Shown: positions 36,598 through 44,486 of the stretch, in pieces | Layout: each line of letters starts with the position of its first letter | Numbering within the stretch: the stretch's first letter is position 1 | NCBI RefSeq assembly: GCF_900112585.1 | Contig: NZ_FOLY01000008.1 | Coordinates: forward strand, 1-64,000 | Direction of reading: 5' to 3' | DNA length: 64,000 nucleotides | Origin: Kushneria avicenniae | GTDB taxonomy: Bacteria > Pseudomonadota > Gammaproteobacteria > Pseudomonadales > Halomonadaceae | Notes under the pieces: generated by a model | What the model was told of the DNA's origin: nothing | Databases searched by the model: none | The model's input: the letters and a program-made list of their open reading frames with translations, nothing else | Program-made: the position numbers and the translations under genes

Positions 36598-38749
36598 ATG
36601 AACGACACCACACATCGTCCGGAAGGCGTGTTCAACGCGTTTCCGCTTTTTTCGCATGTCTGCTCGAAACGCCACCGCCATCTGCCGGTCATGATGGTGT
36701 CCTCGGCCATGCTGCTGACCACGGCGCTGCCGCTTCAGGCGGCCCCGGCGCCCGAGACGCTGGAGACCGTCACCGTCGAGGCCAATGCCATTGCCGACAG
36801 TGCCGCCGGTCCCGACAGCTCGATCGTGGCCCAGCGCACCCTGACCGGCTCAAAAACCGACACCGATGTGCTGGATCTCTCCAATACCGTGTCGACGGTG
36901 ACCGAAGAGGAGATGCGCACGCGCAACGTGAAGGACCTGGAGCAGGCGATCGGCTACACCGCCGGTGTGGCGGTAGATCAGTACGGCGGCGATGATCGCT
37001 ATGACTTTTTCATGATTCGCGGCTTCGACAGTACCTCATCGGGTACCTATCGCGATGGGCTGAACCGTCGCACGGTCAATTTCACCGGTGGCAAGCTTGA
37101 ACCCTACGGATTGCAGCGCATCGACGTGCTCAAGGGCTCGACCTCGACGCTCTTTGGTCTCAATGCGCCGGGTGGCATGGTCAATGCGATCACCAAGCGC
37201 CCGCTCGATTACGATTTTGGCGAGGTCTACACCACGCTGGGCGATGATCATACCGAGACCGGCGCCGATTTTGGCGGCCCGATCGATCAGGCCGGCGAGT
37301 GGACCTATCGCATCACGACCAAATGGCAGGATGCCGAACTCACTGCTGACGAAACCCGTGATGATCGCTTCTATTTTGCACCGGCCCTGACCTGGAAACC
37401 CGATGATGCCACGTCGCTGACGTTTCTGGCCGATTACAACAAGCGACGGGGTAACACTTCACACGCCATCCCGATGGGCTCAAATATCGATCCGGAGACC
37501 TTTCTCGGTGAGCCCGATTACAACGATATGGATCGCTTCGAGCGCAATGTCGGCTATCTCTTCGAGCACGAATTCCAGAACGGTCTGACCTTTCGCCAGA
37601 ACGCCCGCTACACCCATCTCGACATGGATTACCGCCATGTCTATCTGAGCAACCCTGATCCGCGTGATGGGCGCGACGCATTTGTGGTAGCGGGCGAGCG
37701 GGACCAGTTATGCCATCGACAATCAGCTCCAGTTTGATCACGAGTTTGAGGGCGTCAAGACCCGTACCCTGGTGGGGTTTGACTACAACAATGACGAGGT
37801 CGACGAACGCTCCCGCTTCGGAACGGCGGGCGGGATTGATCCCGATAACCCGCGCTACTGCGGCGATGCCTGCGTCACGCTCGGTGCGCCCTCTGACTTT
37901 CACCAGAAACAGCTGTCGCGGGGCACCTACCTGCAGGAAGAGCTGACCTTCGATGATCGCTGGATCGTGACGCTGGGCGGGCGCTATGACGAGGTCATGA
38001 CGGATACCGAAACGGACAGCTTTGGTGATTACGCCTTCACCAAGCGTGCCGGTCTGACCTGGAAGGCGCTGGATAACCTGTCGTTTTACACCAACTATTC
38101 CGAGTCGTTTGAACCGCCTTCAAGCCGCAGCTTTATCGTGGGCAGCGCCGAGCCGCAGGAGGGCAAACAGTACGAAGTCGGTGTGAAATATCGCCCGGAG
38201 AACATCGATGCGCTGTTCACGCTGGCCGCGTTTGATCTCACCCAGGAAAACGTGACCAAACAGGTGACGCCGACCCTTTATCGCCAGGTCGGTGAAATCA
38301 ACGTTCGCGGGCTTGAACTCGAGGGCAAGATGGCCCTGACGGATCGGCTCAACATGACTGCGGCCTATTCGTACTGGGACCCTGAAATCAAGGAAGACGG
38401 CCTGAGCGGTAACGAAGGCAATCGACCGATACTGGTACCACGCAACATCGCCTCGGTATGGGCCGACTACACGATTCCGGGCAACAGCACCCGCGGTGAT
38501 CTGACCATGGGGCTGGGCACCCGCTTTGTCGGCGATACCTATATAGATGACGCCAACAGTGAGCGCGCCGCCTCCTACACGCTGGTCGATGCCATGGCGC
38601 GCTATGAGCTGACCCGTGATCTGGATCTGGCCGTCAACGTGACCAACCTGTTTGATCGGGACTATCTGACCTACGTCAATAGCTTCAGCAACAGCGGCTT
38701 TTACGGCGATGGCCGTTCGGTGCTGACCACGCTGCGCTATCACTGGTAG
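36598..38749 (+). pseudogene. TonB-dependent siderophore receptor gene with a frameshift
   Basis: The first frame (36598-37737) encodes a signal peptide (ending LPLQAAPAP), TonB box region ETLETVTVEAN, plug motifs IGYTAGVAVDQYGGDDRYDF, FMIRGFDSTSSGTYRDGLNR and DVLKGSTSTLFGLNAPGGMVN, and the first barrel strands. Around 37685-37700 the reading moves to the +1 frame, which continues with ASGTSYAIDNQLQFDHEF and runs to a proper aromatic C-terminus (TLRYHW) at 38749. Removing one base near 37689 would give a continuous 717-codon gene reading FVVRASGTSYAIDN. All else is intact. Whether this is a true mutation or a sequencing error cannot be decided here. A Fur box precedes it. FhuA-like class. Confidence 0.87.
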
Positions 38750-38761
38750 CGTGCTGCCGGA

Positions 38762-39829
38762 TCAGGGCATGCGGTCATGGTCGTCGCGGAGGGCGCAGGC
38801 ATTATCCTGCGTGCTCTGTCTGACGATCAGCCTGACCCCAAGATCGAGTCGTCTCTCGTCGTCATCGATCCGCCGGGTCAGGCTGTCAAGAAGCAGACGG
38901 GCGGTCCGCTGGCCGATCTCGTGGCGCGGCGGTTCGATGGTGGTCAGGGGCGGCACCGTACTGGTCGTGAAGTCCAGGTTGCCGAAGCCTGCCAGGGCGA
39001 TGTCGGCGGGAATCTCCAGTCTCTGGCGCTGACACTCGAACATCACGCCGAGCGCGACCATATCGTTGGAGCAGGCGATCGCCGCGGTGTCGGGATGGTC
39101 CCTGAGCAGCTCATTGGTGAGTTGCCCGGTCTCTTCGGCGTGACTTCGCCCGCTCAGCTCCCGAAGCACAACCGTGCCACCAGCGGCTTCGATGGTGTTG
39201 CGAAAGCCGTGATAGCGATCGCGCGCACGTACGTCGCGTTGAAACCTGGTGCTGATAAAAGCGGTCTGCAGCCTTTCCTGCGCCAGCAGATGCTCCGCGA
39301 TCAGTCGGCCGCAGTCATGGTGTGAAAACCCCACCACCATATCGAGTCCTGTCTGGCCGTAGTCCCACATTTCGACCACCGGGATACCGCTTTGAGAGAG
39401 CAGCCTCTGCGTCTGACGGCTGTGACCGAAGCCCGTCAGGACCAGCCCTGCCGGGTTCCAGCTCAGAATCGAGCGGACCAGCTCCTCCTCTCGCGTCGCG
39501 TCAAACTCAGTATTGCCGATCAAAAGCTGATAACCGGCGTCACGCAAATGGCGCTCCAGCGTCTCCAGCGTTTCGGAAAAAAAGGAGTTCGTGATCGTGG
39601 GTACGATGACGCCGATCACTCGCGATGTCGACGAGGCGAGCCCGCCCGCCATGACGTTGGGAAGATAGCCCAGCCGATCGATCGCCGACTGGATCAGCTC
39701 GGCGCGGCGTGCAGAAACTTCGTCGGGCCGGCGAAGATAGAGCGATACCGTACTGGGCGAGACGTCGGCGAGCCGGGCGACGTCGCCCATGGTAATCCGC
39801 TGTGATCCGCGTCGCTGTCGCTTGGCCAA
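38762..39829 (-). CDS. LacI-family regulator of the adjacent TTT/enolase/phosphatase operon
   Basis: A LacI/GalR-type repressor of about 355 residues. The N-terminal helix-turn-helix reads ITMGDVARLADVSPSTVSLYLRRP split as ITMGDVARLADVSPSTVSLY, followed by hinge helix LPNVMAGGLASSTS and a periplasmic-binding-protein-like domain with IGVIVPTITNSFFSETLE and ACSNDMVALGVM. The frame is open to 39880, but the TTG at 39829 is favoured because AGGAG sits 8 bases upstream, while the ATG at 39880 has no such site. It is convergent with the broken receptor and divergent from tctC. Two matching palindromic operators in the divergent region are its likely targets. Confidence 0.88.
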   Translation of the reverse strand: MAKRQRRGSQRITMGDVARLADVSPSTVSLYLRRPDEVSARRAELIQSAIDRLGYLPNVMAGGLASSTSRVIGVIVPTITNSFFSETLETLERHLRDAGYQLLIGNTEFDATREEELVRSILSWNPAGLVLTGFGHSRQTQRLLSQSGIPVVEMWDYGQTGLDMVVGFSHHDCGRLIAEHLLAQERLQTAFISTRFQRDVRARDRYHGFRNTIEAAGGTVVLRELSGRSHAEETGQLTNELLRDHPDTAAIACSNDMVALGVMFECQRQRLEIPADIALAGFGNLDFTTSTVPPLTTIEPPRHEIGQRTARLLLDSLTRRIDDDERRLDLGVRLIVRQSTQDNACALRDDHDRMP

Positions 39830-39950
39830 ACTTTGATCTCCTGTCGTCGAGGTCGGCCATGGCTGGCCGCTTGTGGACATATGTCATGCGTTCATGCGTT
39901 CATGCCTTCAAGGGGAACAAACATGACGCCGTTCTCGTTGTCTTTTGACT

Positions 39951-40046
39951 CTGGTTCGAGCGTCTATTGCGTCGAGAATCTATAGGTTTGAGAGTCTATT
40001 GGTTCGAGAGTCTACTGGCTCGATAGTCTATTGGTTCGAGAAAACG
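39951..40046 (+). repeat. Tandem repeat, six units of 16 bp
   Basis: Six adjacent 16-bp units starting at 39951, 39967, 39983, 39999, 40015 and 40031; a typical unit is TTGGTTCGAGAGTCTA. Units 4 and 5 differ at three positions, others at up to five. No spacers separate them, so this is a minisatellite and not a CRISPR. It lies between the LacI gene and the operator, in a region with no gene. Confidence 0.9.
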
Positions 40047-40124
40047 GGTGTTATCGCGATGGTTCTCCATACGCATCAAGCCTTTAGGCAAACCCTGCGA
40101 CGAATGGACGATAAACAGCCGTTG

Positions 40125-40160
40125 TCAGGTCAAAATCGTAGCGCTACGATTTTGACCTGA
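40125..40160. promoter_or_regulatory. Perfect 36-bp palindrome containing a LacI-type operator (O1)
   Basis: The 18 bases at 40125-40142 are the exact reverse complement of 40143-40160. The core at 40136-40149 reads TCGTAGCGCTACGA, a LacI-type operator with a central CG step. The long flanks could also form a stem, acting as attenuator or terminator for leftward or rightward readthrough. A second copy of the core lies at 40237-40250. Confidence 0.8.
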
Positions 40161-40236
40161 ATTGATCCGGTTTGGCCACGAAAAAAGTTTCACAACCTGA
40201 TCATTGATCCATCTGCGCTGATGATGATGCCCTGAA

Positions 40237-40250
40237 TCGTAGCGCTGCGA
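40237..40250. promoter_or_regulatory. Second LacI-type operator (O2) overlapping the tctC leader
   Basis: TCGTAGCGCTGCGA differs from the O1 core at one position. Its centre is 101 bp from the centre of O1, and it ends 15 bases before the tctC start, just ahead of the ribosome binding site GGAG. Two operators at this spacing suggest DNA looping by a tetrameric repressor or cooperative binding. Confidence 0.75.
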
Positions 40251-40264
40251 AAATGGAGTCCGCC

Positions 40265-41191
40265 ATGAGCGCTTTACGTCACTCTCTCGTTGCCGCCGCC
40301 CTCGTCGGCATCACGCAGTCGGCGGCGGCCGACAACCTGGACTTCGTGGTGCCCTTCGCGGCGGGAGGGGCCACCGATATCGTCGCTCGGAGTTTCGAGC
40401 CGATTTTTTCCGAGCAGCTCGGTGTAACCTCCGTGATCCGCAACGTTGCCGGGGCGAGTGCCACGGTGGGCACGGCGGAGGTCGCCAAAAGCGAAGGCAA
40501 TCCCAACATCATCGGCTACGAACCGGCCGGCGCGCTGTCGATCCAGCCCTCGCTCAAGGATCTGCCCTATGGGCCGGAAAGTTTTACCTATGTCTGCCGC
40601 ACGGTCTCCAACCCGATGTTTTTGATGGTGTCGAAGGATTCCGACATCGATTCCATTGATCAGCTCATCGAGGAATCCCGGGAGTATCCATTTCTCTACG
40701 GTTCATCCGGCCCGGGTACGCTCCCGCACCTCGCCATGGCCGCGCTTACCGTCAAGAGCGATCTTCAGGCGCAGCACGTGCCCTACAGCGGCTCCGGCCC
40801 GGCGATGAATGCGCTCGCCGGCAACGAGATCCAGATCATGGCCGACACCGAGACCATTCTCGAGAACTACGACCTGAAGCCGCTGGCGGTCTTTGCTGAA
40901 CAGCGGGTCGAAGGGTACGAGGACGTGCCGACGTTCAAGGAACTCGGCATGCAGGATCTCGAGTTTTCGGTCTGGCAGGGCGTCGTCGCGCCGAAGGGTA
41001 TCTCGCAGGAACGTGCCGATGCCTTCGCCGATGCCTGCAGGGCGACCGTCGAGTCGGACCGCTTCAAGACCTTCGCTGACAAGTCCGGGGTCAGCATCGA
41101 CTATCTCGGCCCCGAGGATTTCAAGGACTTCGTTGCGCGCCGCGTCGAGGTCAACCAGCAGGTGCTCAAGGACGCCGGTCTGACCGAATAG
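40265..41191 (+). CDS. tctC: TTT-family solute-binding protein (TctC/Bug)
   Basis: A 308-residue periplasmic receptor of a tripartite tricarboxylate transporter. The signal peptide (SLVAAALVGITQSAAADN) is followed directly by DFVVPFAAGGATDIVARSF, the Bug motif VPxxAGGxTD that clamps a substrate carboxylate. Other family motifs are YGSSGPGTLPHLAMAAL and VPYSGSGPAMNALAGNEIQIM. The ATG at 40265 is chosen because GGAG lies 7 bases before it; an ATG at 40253 overlaps the operator. tctB and tctA follow. Receptors of this class bind carboxylic acids, sugar acids and amides; the ligand here is unknown. Confidence 0.92.
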   Translation: MSALRHSLVAAALVGITQSAAADNLDFVVPFAAGGATDIVARSFEPIFSEQLGVTSVIRNVAGASATVGTAEVAKSEGNPNIIGYEPAGALSIQPSLKDLPYGPESFTYVCRTVSNPMFLMVSKDSDIDSIDQLIEESREYPFLYGSSGPGTLPHLAMAALTVKSDLQAQHVPYSGSGPAMNALAGNEIQIMADTETILENYDLKPLAVFAEQRVEGYEDVPTFKELGMQDLEFSVWQGVVAPKGISQERADAFADACRATVESDRFKTFADKSGVSIDYLGPEDFKDFVARRVEVNQQVLKDAGLTE

Positions 41192-41222
41192 ATCACTCGT
41201 TCTCTCGTTTGAAGGAGTCGGT

Positions 41223-41660
41223 ATGACGTCGACACTGCTCCACCCTCGAATTGTCACCGCTTTCGCGCTGCTGCTTGTTGGTGCGGGCTTGTCGATCACG
41301 GCCTGGCAGGGGCCGGACGACGCCATGCTGGTGCCGCGGTTTGTGCTCACGATCTGGTGCGCGACGGCGTTGATGGTGCTGATCGGTGAGCTGATTCGTC
41401 GCGCGCCGGTGGCGAAAGCCCAACGCTCGCCGTTGCCGCTGTTGATGGCAGCAGTGCTGATCGCGGCCATCGCCACCGCGAGTCTCGGCTTTCTGATTCC
41501 GGCACTGCCCCTGGTGGCGCTGACGCTGTGGCTCTTTCGCGTTCGCCAGCCTTTGTGGCTTGTGCTGGGCACGCTGATTCTCGGCGGCGGGCTCTGGTTT
41601 TTGTTTCACCATGTACTGCTGATCCGGCTGCCGACGCTGCTTGCCAGCGGTCTGATCTGA
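41223..41660 (+). CDS. tctB: TTT-family small permease (TctB)
   Basis: A 145-residue inner-membrane protein with four hydrophobic segments (about residues 12-30, 40-58, 75-105 and 112-140), the standard TctB topology. Sequence similarity among TctB proteins is low, so the call rests on topology, length and position between tctC and tctA. GAAGGAG precedes the ATG. Confidence 0.85.
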   Translation: MTSTLLHPRIVTAFALLLVGAGLSITAWQGPDDAMLVPRFVLTIWCATALMVLIGELIRRAPVAKAQRSPLPLLMAAVLIAAIATASLGFLIPALPLVALTLWLFRVRQPLWLVLGTLILGGGLWFLFHHVLLIRLPTLLASGLI

Positions 41661-41678
41661 CTTTCGGAGGCGACCAGG

Positions 41679-43187
41679 ATGGATATCGTTCTCGCGGCGG
41701 CAGCCGATGCCTTCACCTGGCAGGCACTGCTCGCCATCGTCGTCGGCACTTGGGCGGGCATCATCATCGGCGGCCTGCCCGGGCTCGGTTCGGTTGTCGG
41801 GCTGACCATCTTTTTGCCGTTTACCTTCGGCATGGACGTCATCACCAGCATGGCGCTGCTGATCGGGGTCTACTGCGGCTCCGTCTACGGCGGTTCGATC
41901 ACCGCGATTCTGATCAATACCCCGGGCACGCCTCAGGCGGCGGCGACCACCTTCGACGGCTATCCGATGACCCAGCAGGGGCGGGTCGGTGAAGCGCTGG
42001 GCTGGGCCACTTTCGCCTCGTTCTTCGGCGGCGTGCTGTCATGCGTGATGCTGATCGTCGGGGCGCCGCAGCTGGCGAAGTTCGCGGTCAACTTCGGTTC
42101 CATCGAGGTGTTCGCGCTGGTCTGTCTGGCCATGCTCTGCATCGTCGGCGTCTCCCGGGGCAGCACCCTCAAGGGCATCCTCTGCGGCATGATGGGGTTT
42201 CTGTTCTCGATGGTGGGCAGCGACCCGATCACCGGGGCGGATCGCTTCACGTTCGGTCAGTATGCGTTGAGCTCGGGGCTGACGCTGATTCCGGTGGTAG
42301 TCGGGGCGTTCGCGCTCTCGGAGATCTTCGTCCGCTTTGCAAGCCGTGACGACGAGGCGGCGCGCATCCCCGAGGCACGGCTCACGTTTCCCGGCCTGCG
42401 CGACATCGGCCGGCGCATGGTCGAGCTGCTGCGCGGCTCCTTCATTGGCGGTTTTATCGGCGCGCTGCCGGGTACCGGTGCAGCGGCGGCGGCCTTCATC
42501 AGCTATGCCTCGGCGCAGAAACTCTCGCCCAGACGCCAGCATCTCGGCAAGGGCGAGCCGGACGGCCTCATCGCCTCGGAGTCCTCCAACAATGCCGTCA
42601 CCGGCAGCTCGTTCATTCCCACCCTGGCGCTCGGCATCCCCGGGGACGTGGTCACGGCGATGATGATGGGCGCAATGGTGATTCACGGCATCACGCCGGG
42701 GGTGCGGCTGATGGCGGATCAGGCACAGACGGTTTACGCGCTCTTCGTGGTGCTGATCATCGTCAACGTGGCGATGCTGATTCTCAGCAAGCCCTCGATC
42801 GGCCTGTTCCGCTATCTCTTCAAGCTACCGCAGGGCTTCGTGATGGGCGGCATCGTGATGTTCAGCTTCATCGGTGCGGTCTCGGTGCGCGGCAATCCGC
42901 TGGATCTCATCGTTGCCGCCGTTACCGGTCTGCTCGCCTATGTGCTGCGTCGCGGCGGCTACCCGCTGGCGCCGCTGGTGATCGGCATGGTGCTCGGCCC
43001 CGAGCTCGAAAGCTCGCTGCGCCGCGGGCTTTTGATCTCGCGCGGCGATTTCAGCGCCTTTTTCACTCACAGCACCATCGCCAGCGTGCTTTTCGTCCTG
43101 ATTGCGCTGTTCATCGCCGGTACGCTCTGGTCCGGATTCAGCCAGTGGCGCAAGGACCGTGCCGCGGCCGGGACGCCGGCCGCGTGA
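41679..43187 (+). CDS. tctA: TTT-family large permease (TctA)
   Basis: A 502-residue inner-membrane protein with about 12 segments. Diagnostic motifs are GIIIGGLPGLGSVVGLTIF near residues 25-43, YGGSITAILINTPGTP near 68-83 and the repeat IGALPGTGAAAAAFISYA near 255-272, the two related glycine/proline motifs that mark TctA. The ATG has GGAGG upstream, 18 bp after tctB. Together with TctC and TctB it forms a sodium- or proton-driven importer. Confidence 0.95.
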   Translation: MDIVLAAAADAFTWQALLAIVVGTWAGIIIGGLPGLGSVVGLTIFLPFTFGMDVITSMALLIGVYCGSVYGGSITAILINTPGTPQAAATTFDGYPMTQQGRVGEALGWATFASFFGGVLSCVMLIVGAPQLAKFAVNFGSIEVFALVCLAMLCIVGVSRGSTLKGILCGMMGFLFSMVGSDPITGADRFTFGQYALSSGLTLIPVVVGAFALSEIFVRFASRDDEAARIPEARLTFPGLRDIGRRMVELLRGSFIGGFIGALPGTGAAAAAFISYASAQKLSPRRQHLGKGEPDGLIASESSNNAVTGSSFIPTLALGIPGDVVTAMMMGAMVIHGITPGVRLMADQAQTVYALFVVLIIVNVAMLILSKPSIGLFRYLFKLPQGFVMGGIVMFSFIGAVSVRGNPLDLIVAAVTGLLAYVLRRGGYPLAPLVIGMVLGPELESSLRRGLLISRGDFSAFFTHSTIASVLFVLIALFIAGTLWSGFSQWRKDRAAAGTPAA

Positions 43188-43216
43188 TCCGAAGATGTCT
43201 GGATATCCGTCGAGGC

Positions 43217-43288
43217 TTCAAGGTCCGTAGAGACTGCCATTTCAAGGTCCGCAGAGACTGCCACTTCAAAGTCCGCAGAGACTGCCAA
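43217..43288 (+). repeat. Tandem repeat, three units of 24 bp
   Basis: Three head-to-tail 24-bp units at 43217-43240, 43241-43264 and 43265-43288, core AAGGTCCGCAGAGACTGCCA; adjacent units differ at two or three positions. A degraded partial unit precedes them (CCGTCGAGGC). They fill the gap between tctA and the dehydratase gene, so they are transcribed within the operon. They do not form obvious hairpins. Confidence 0.88.
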
Positions 43289-43305
43289 TAAAGAGAGAGC
43301 CCTTC

Positions 43306-44457
43306 ATGACTCGCGTGACCGATCTCAAGACCCACGTTCTCGCCGCGCCGCTGGCCGAGCCGTTTGCGTTCTCCCAGGGCTGGGTGCATCAGCGCACCGC
43401 CATGCTGGTAGAGATCACCACTGACGATGGCCTGACAGGCTGGGGCGAGTGCGTCAATCACGGCCTGCAGCCACCTCAGGTTGCTCAGGCCATGGTCGAG
43501 CATGCGCTCAAGCCGCTGGTGATCGGTCGTTCGATCTTCGACCGCGAGGTGCTGTGGGAGGCGATGTATAACCACACCCGTCCCTACGGCCAGCAGGGTG
43601 TGGCGCTGTTTGGCATCGCCGCGATCGATGTCGCGCTGTGGGATCTTGCCGGCAAGGCCCTCGGTCAGCCCGTGCATCGGCTGATGGGCGGTGCGTTTCG
43701 TGGGCGCATTCGCCCCTACGCGACCGGTTTCTATCGCCGCCAGGACGGGGTTTATCCCGACGAGGTCGTCGAGGAGGCATTGCGTCACCAGTCCAACGGC
43801 TACCGCGCGATGAAGATCAAGACCGGCTTCGGCATCGAGGCGGATATCCGCGACATGCGTGCGGTGCGTGAGGCGGTCGGTGACGACATTGCGCTGATGA
43901 TGGATGCCAACTGCGCCTACAGCGTCCCGGCAGCGCGGCGCATCCTGATGGAGCTTGAAGAGACGCGCGTGCATCTGTTCGAGGAGCCGCTGAGCCCGGA
44001 GAACCGCCATGGCTACCGCGAGCTCAAAGGGCTATCGACAACCTGGATTGCCGCCGGCGAAAACGAATACACCCGGTTTGGTTATCGAGACTGGATCAGC
44101 GACGGCGCCCTCGATGTGATTCAGCCCGACATCGGTGCCGCCGGTGGACTCACCGAATGCCGCAGGATCGCCTCGCTCGCCCAGGCATGGCACGTGCCGG
44201 TAATGCCGCATGTCTGGGGCACCGGCATTGGCCTGGCCGCGGCGGTACAGCTGATCGCCACCCTGGCCCCTCAGCCGCTGTCGCTGACACCCGATGACCC
44301 CATGCTTGAATACGATCAGTCCGCGCATCCCTTCCGGCAGGAGCTGATCGGCGGTGAATTTGGTCTCGACGCCGAGGGCCTTGTCGCGGTGCCGGAAGGG
44401 CCGGGACTGGGTATCGAGATTGATCGGTCGGTCATCGACCGCTATCGCATCGCATGA
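43306..44457 (+). CDS. Enolase-superfamily sugar-acid dehydratase (mandelate racemase type)
   Basis: A 383-residue cytoplasmic enzyme of the MR/muconate lactonising group. Catalytic features are visible: Lys170 and Lys172 in AMKIKTG, metal ligands Asp200 in LMMDANCAYS, Glu226-Glu227 in LFEEPLS, Glu252 in AAGENEY, and the general base His302 in VMPHVWGTGIG. A KxK motif plus a late histidine marks acid-sugar dehydratases and racemases. The N-terminal capping domain (TAMLVEITTDDGLTGWGECV) sets specificity, which cannot be read. It is distinct from DgoD at 13932-15080. It is co-operonic with the TTT transporter and overlaps the next gene's upstream ATG. Confidence 0.9.
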   Translation: MTRVTDLKTHVLAAPLAEPFAFSQGWVHQRTAMLVEITTDDGLTGWGECVNHGLQPPQVAQAMVEHALKPLVIGRSIFDREVLWEAMYNHTRPYGQQGVALFGIAAIDVALWDLAGKALGQPVHRLMGGAFRGRIRPYATGFYRRQDGVYPDEVVEEALRHQSNGYRAMKIKTGFGIEADIRDMRAVREAVGDDIALMMDANCAYSVPAARRILMELEETRVHLFEEPLSPENRHGYRELKGLSTTWIAAGENEYTRFGYRDWISDGALDVIQPDIGAAGGLTECRRIASLAQAWHVPVMPHVWGTGIGLAAAVQLIATLAPQPLSLTPDDPMLEYDQSAHPFRQELIGGEFGLDAEGLVAVPEGPGLGIEIDRSVIDRYRIA

Positions 44458-44486
44458 ACGATGCGCCGCAGCCACCAGAGACCGCT

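Noticed and set aside
39951-43288. CRISPR array as an explanation of the tandem repeats
   Set aside because: Units are contiguous without spacers, differ from each other, and have no cas genes nearby.
44454-44486. Earlier ATG of the alkaline-phosphatase-superfamily gene overlapping the dehydratase stop
   Set aside because: Possible through translational coupling, but the 11 extra residues are not part of the fold and no ribosome binding site precedes it; 44487 is preferred.
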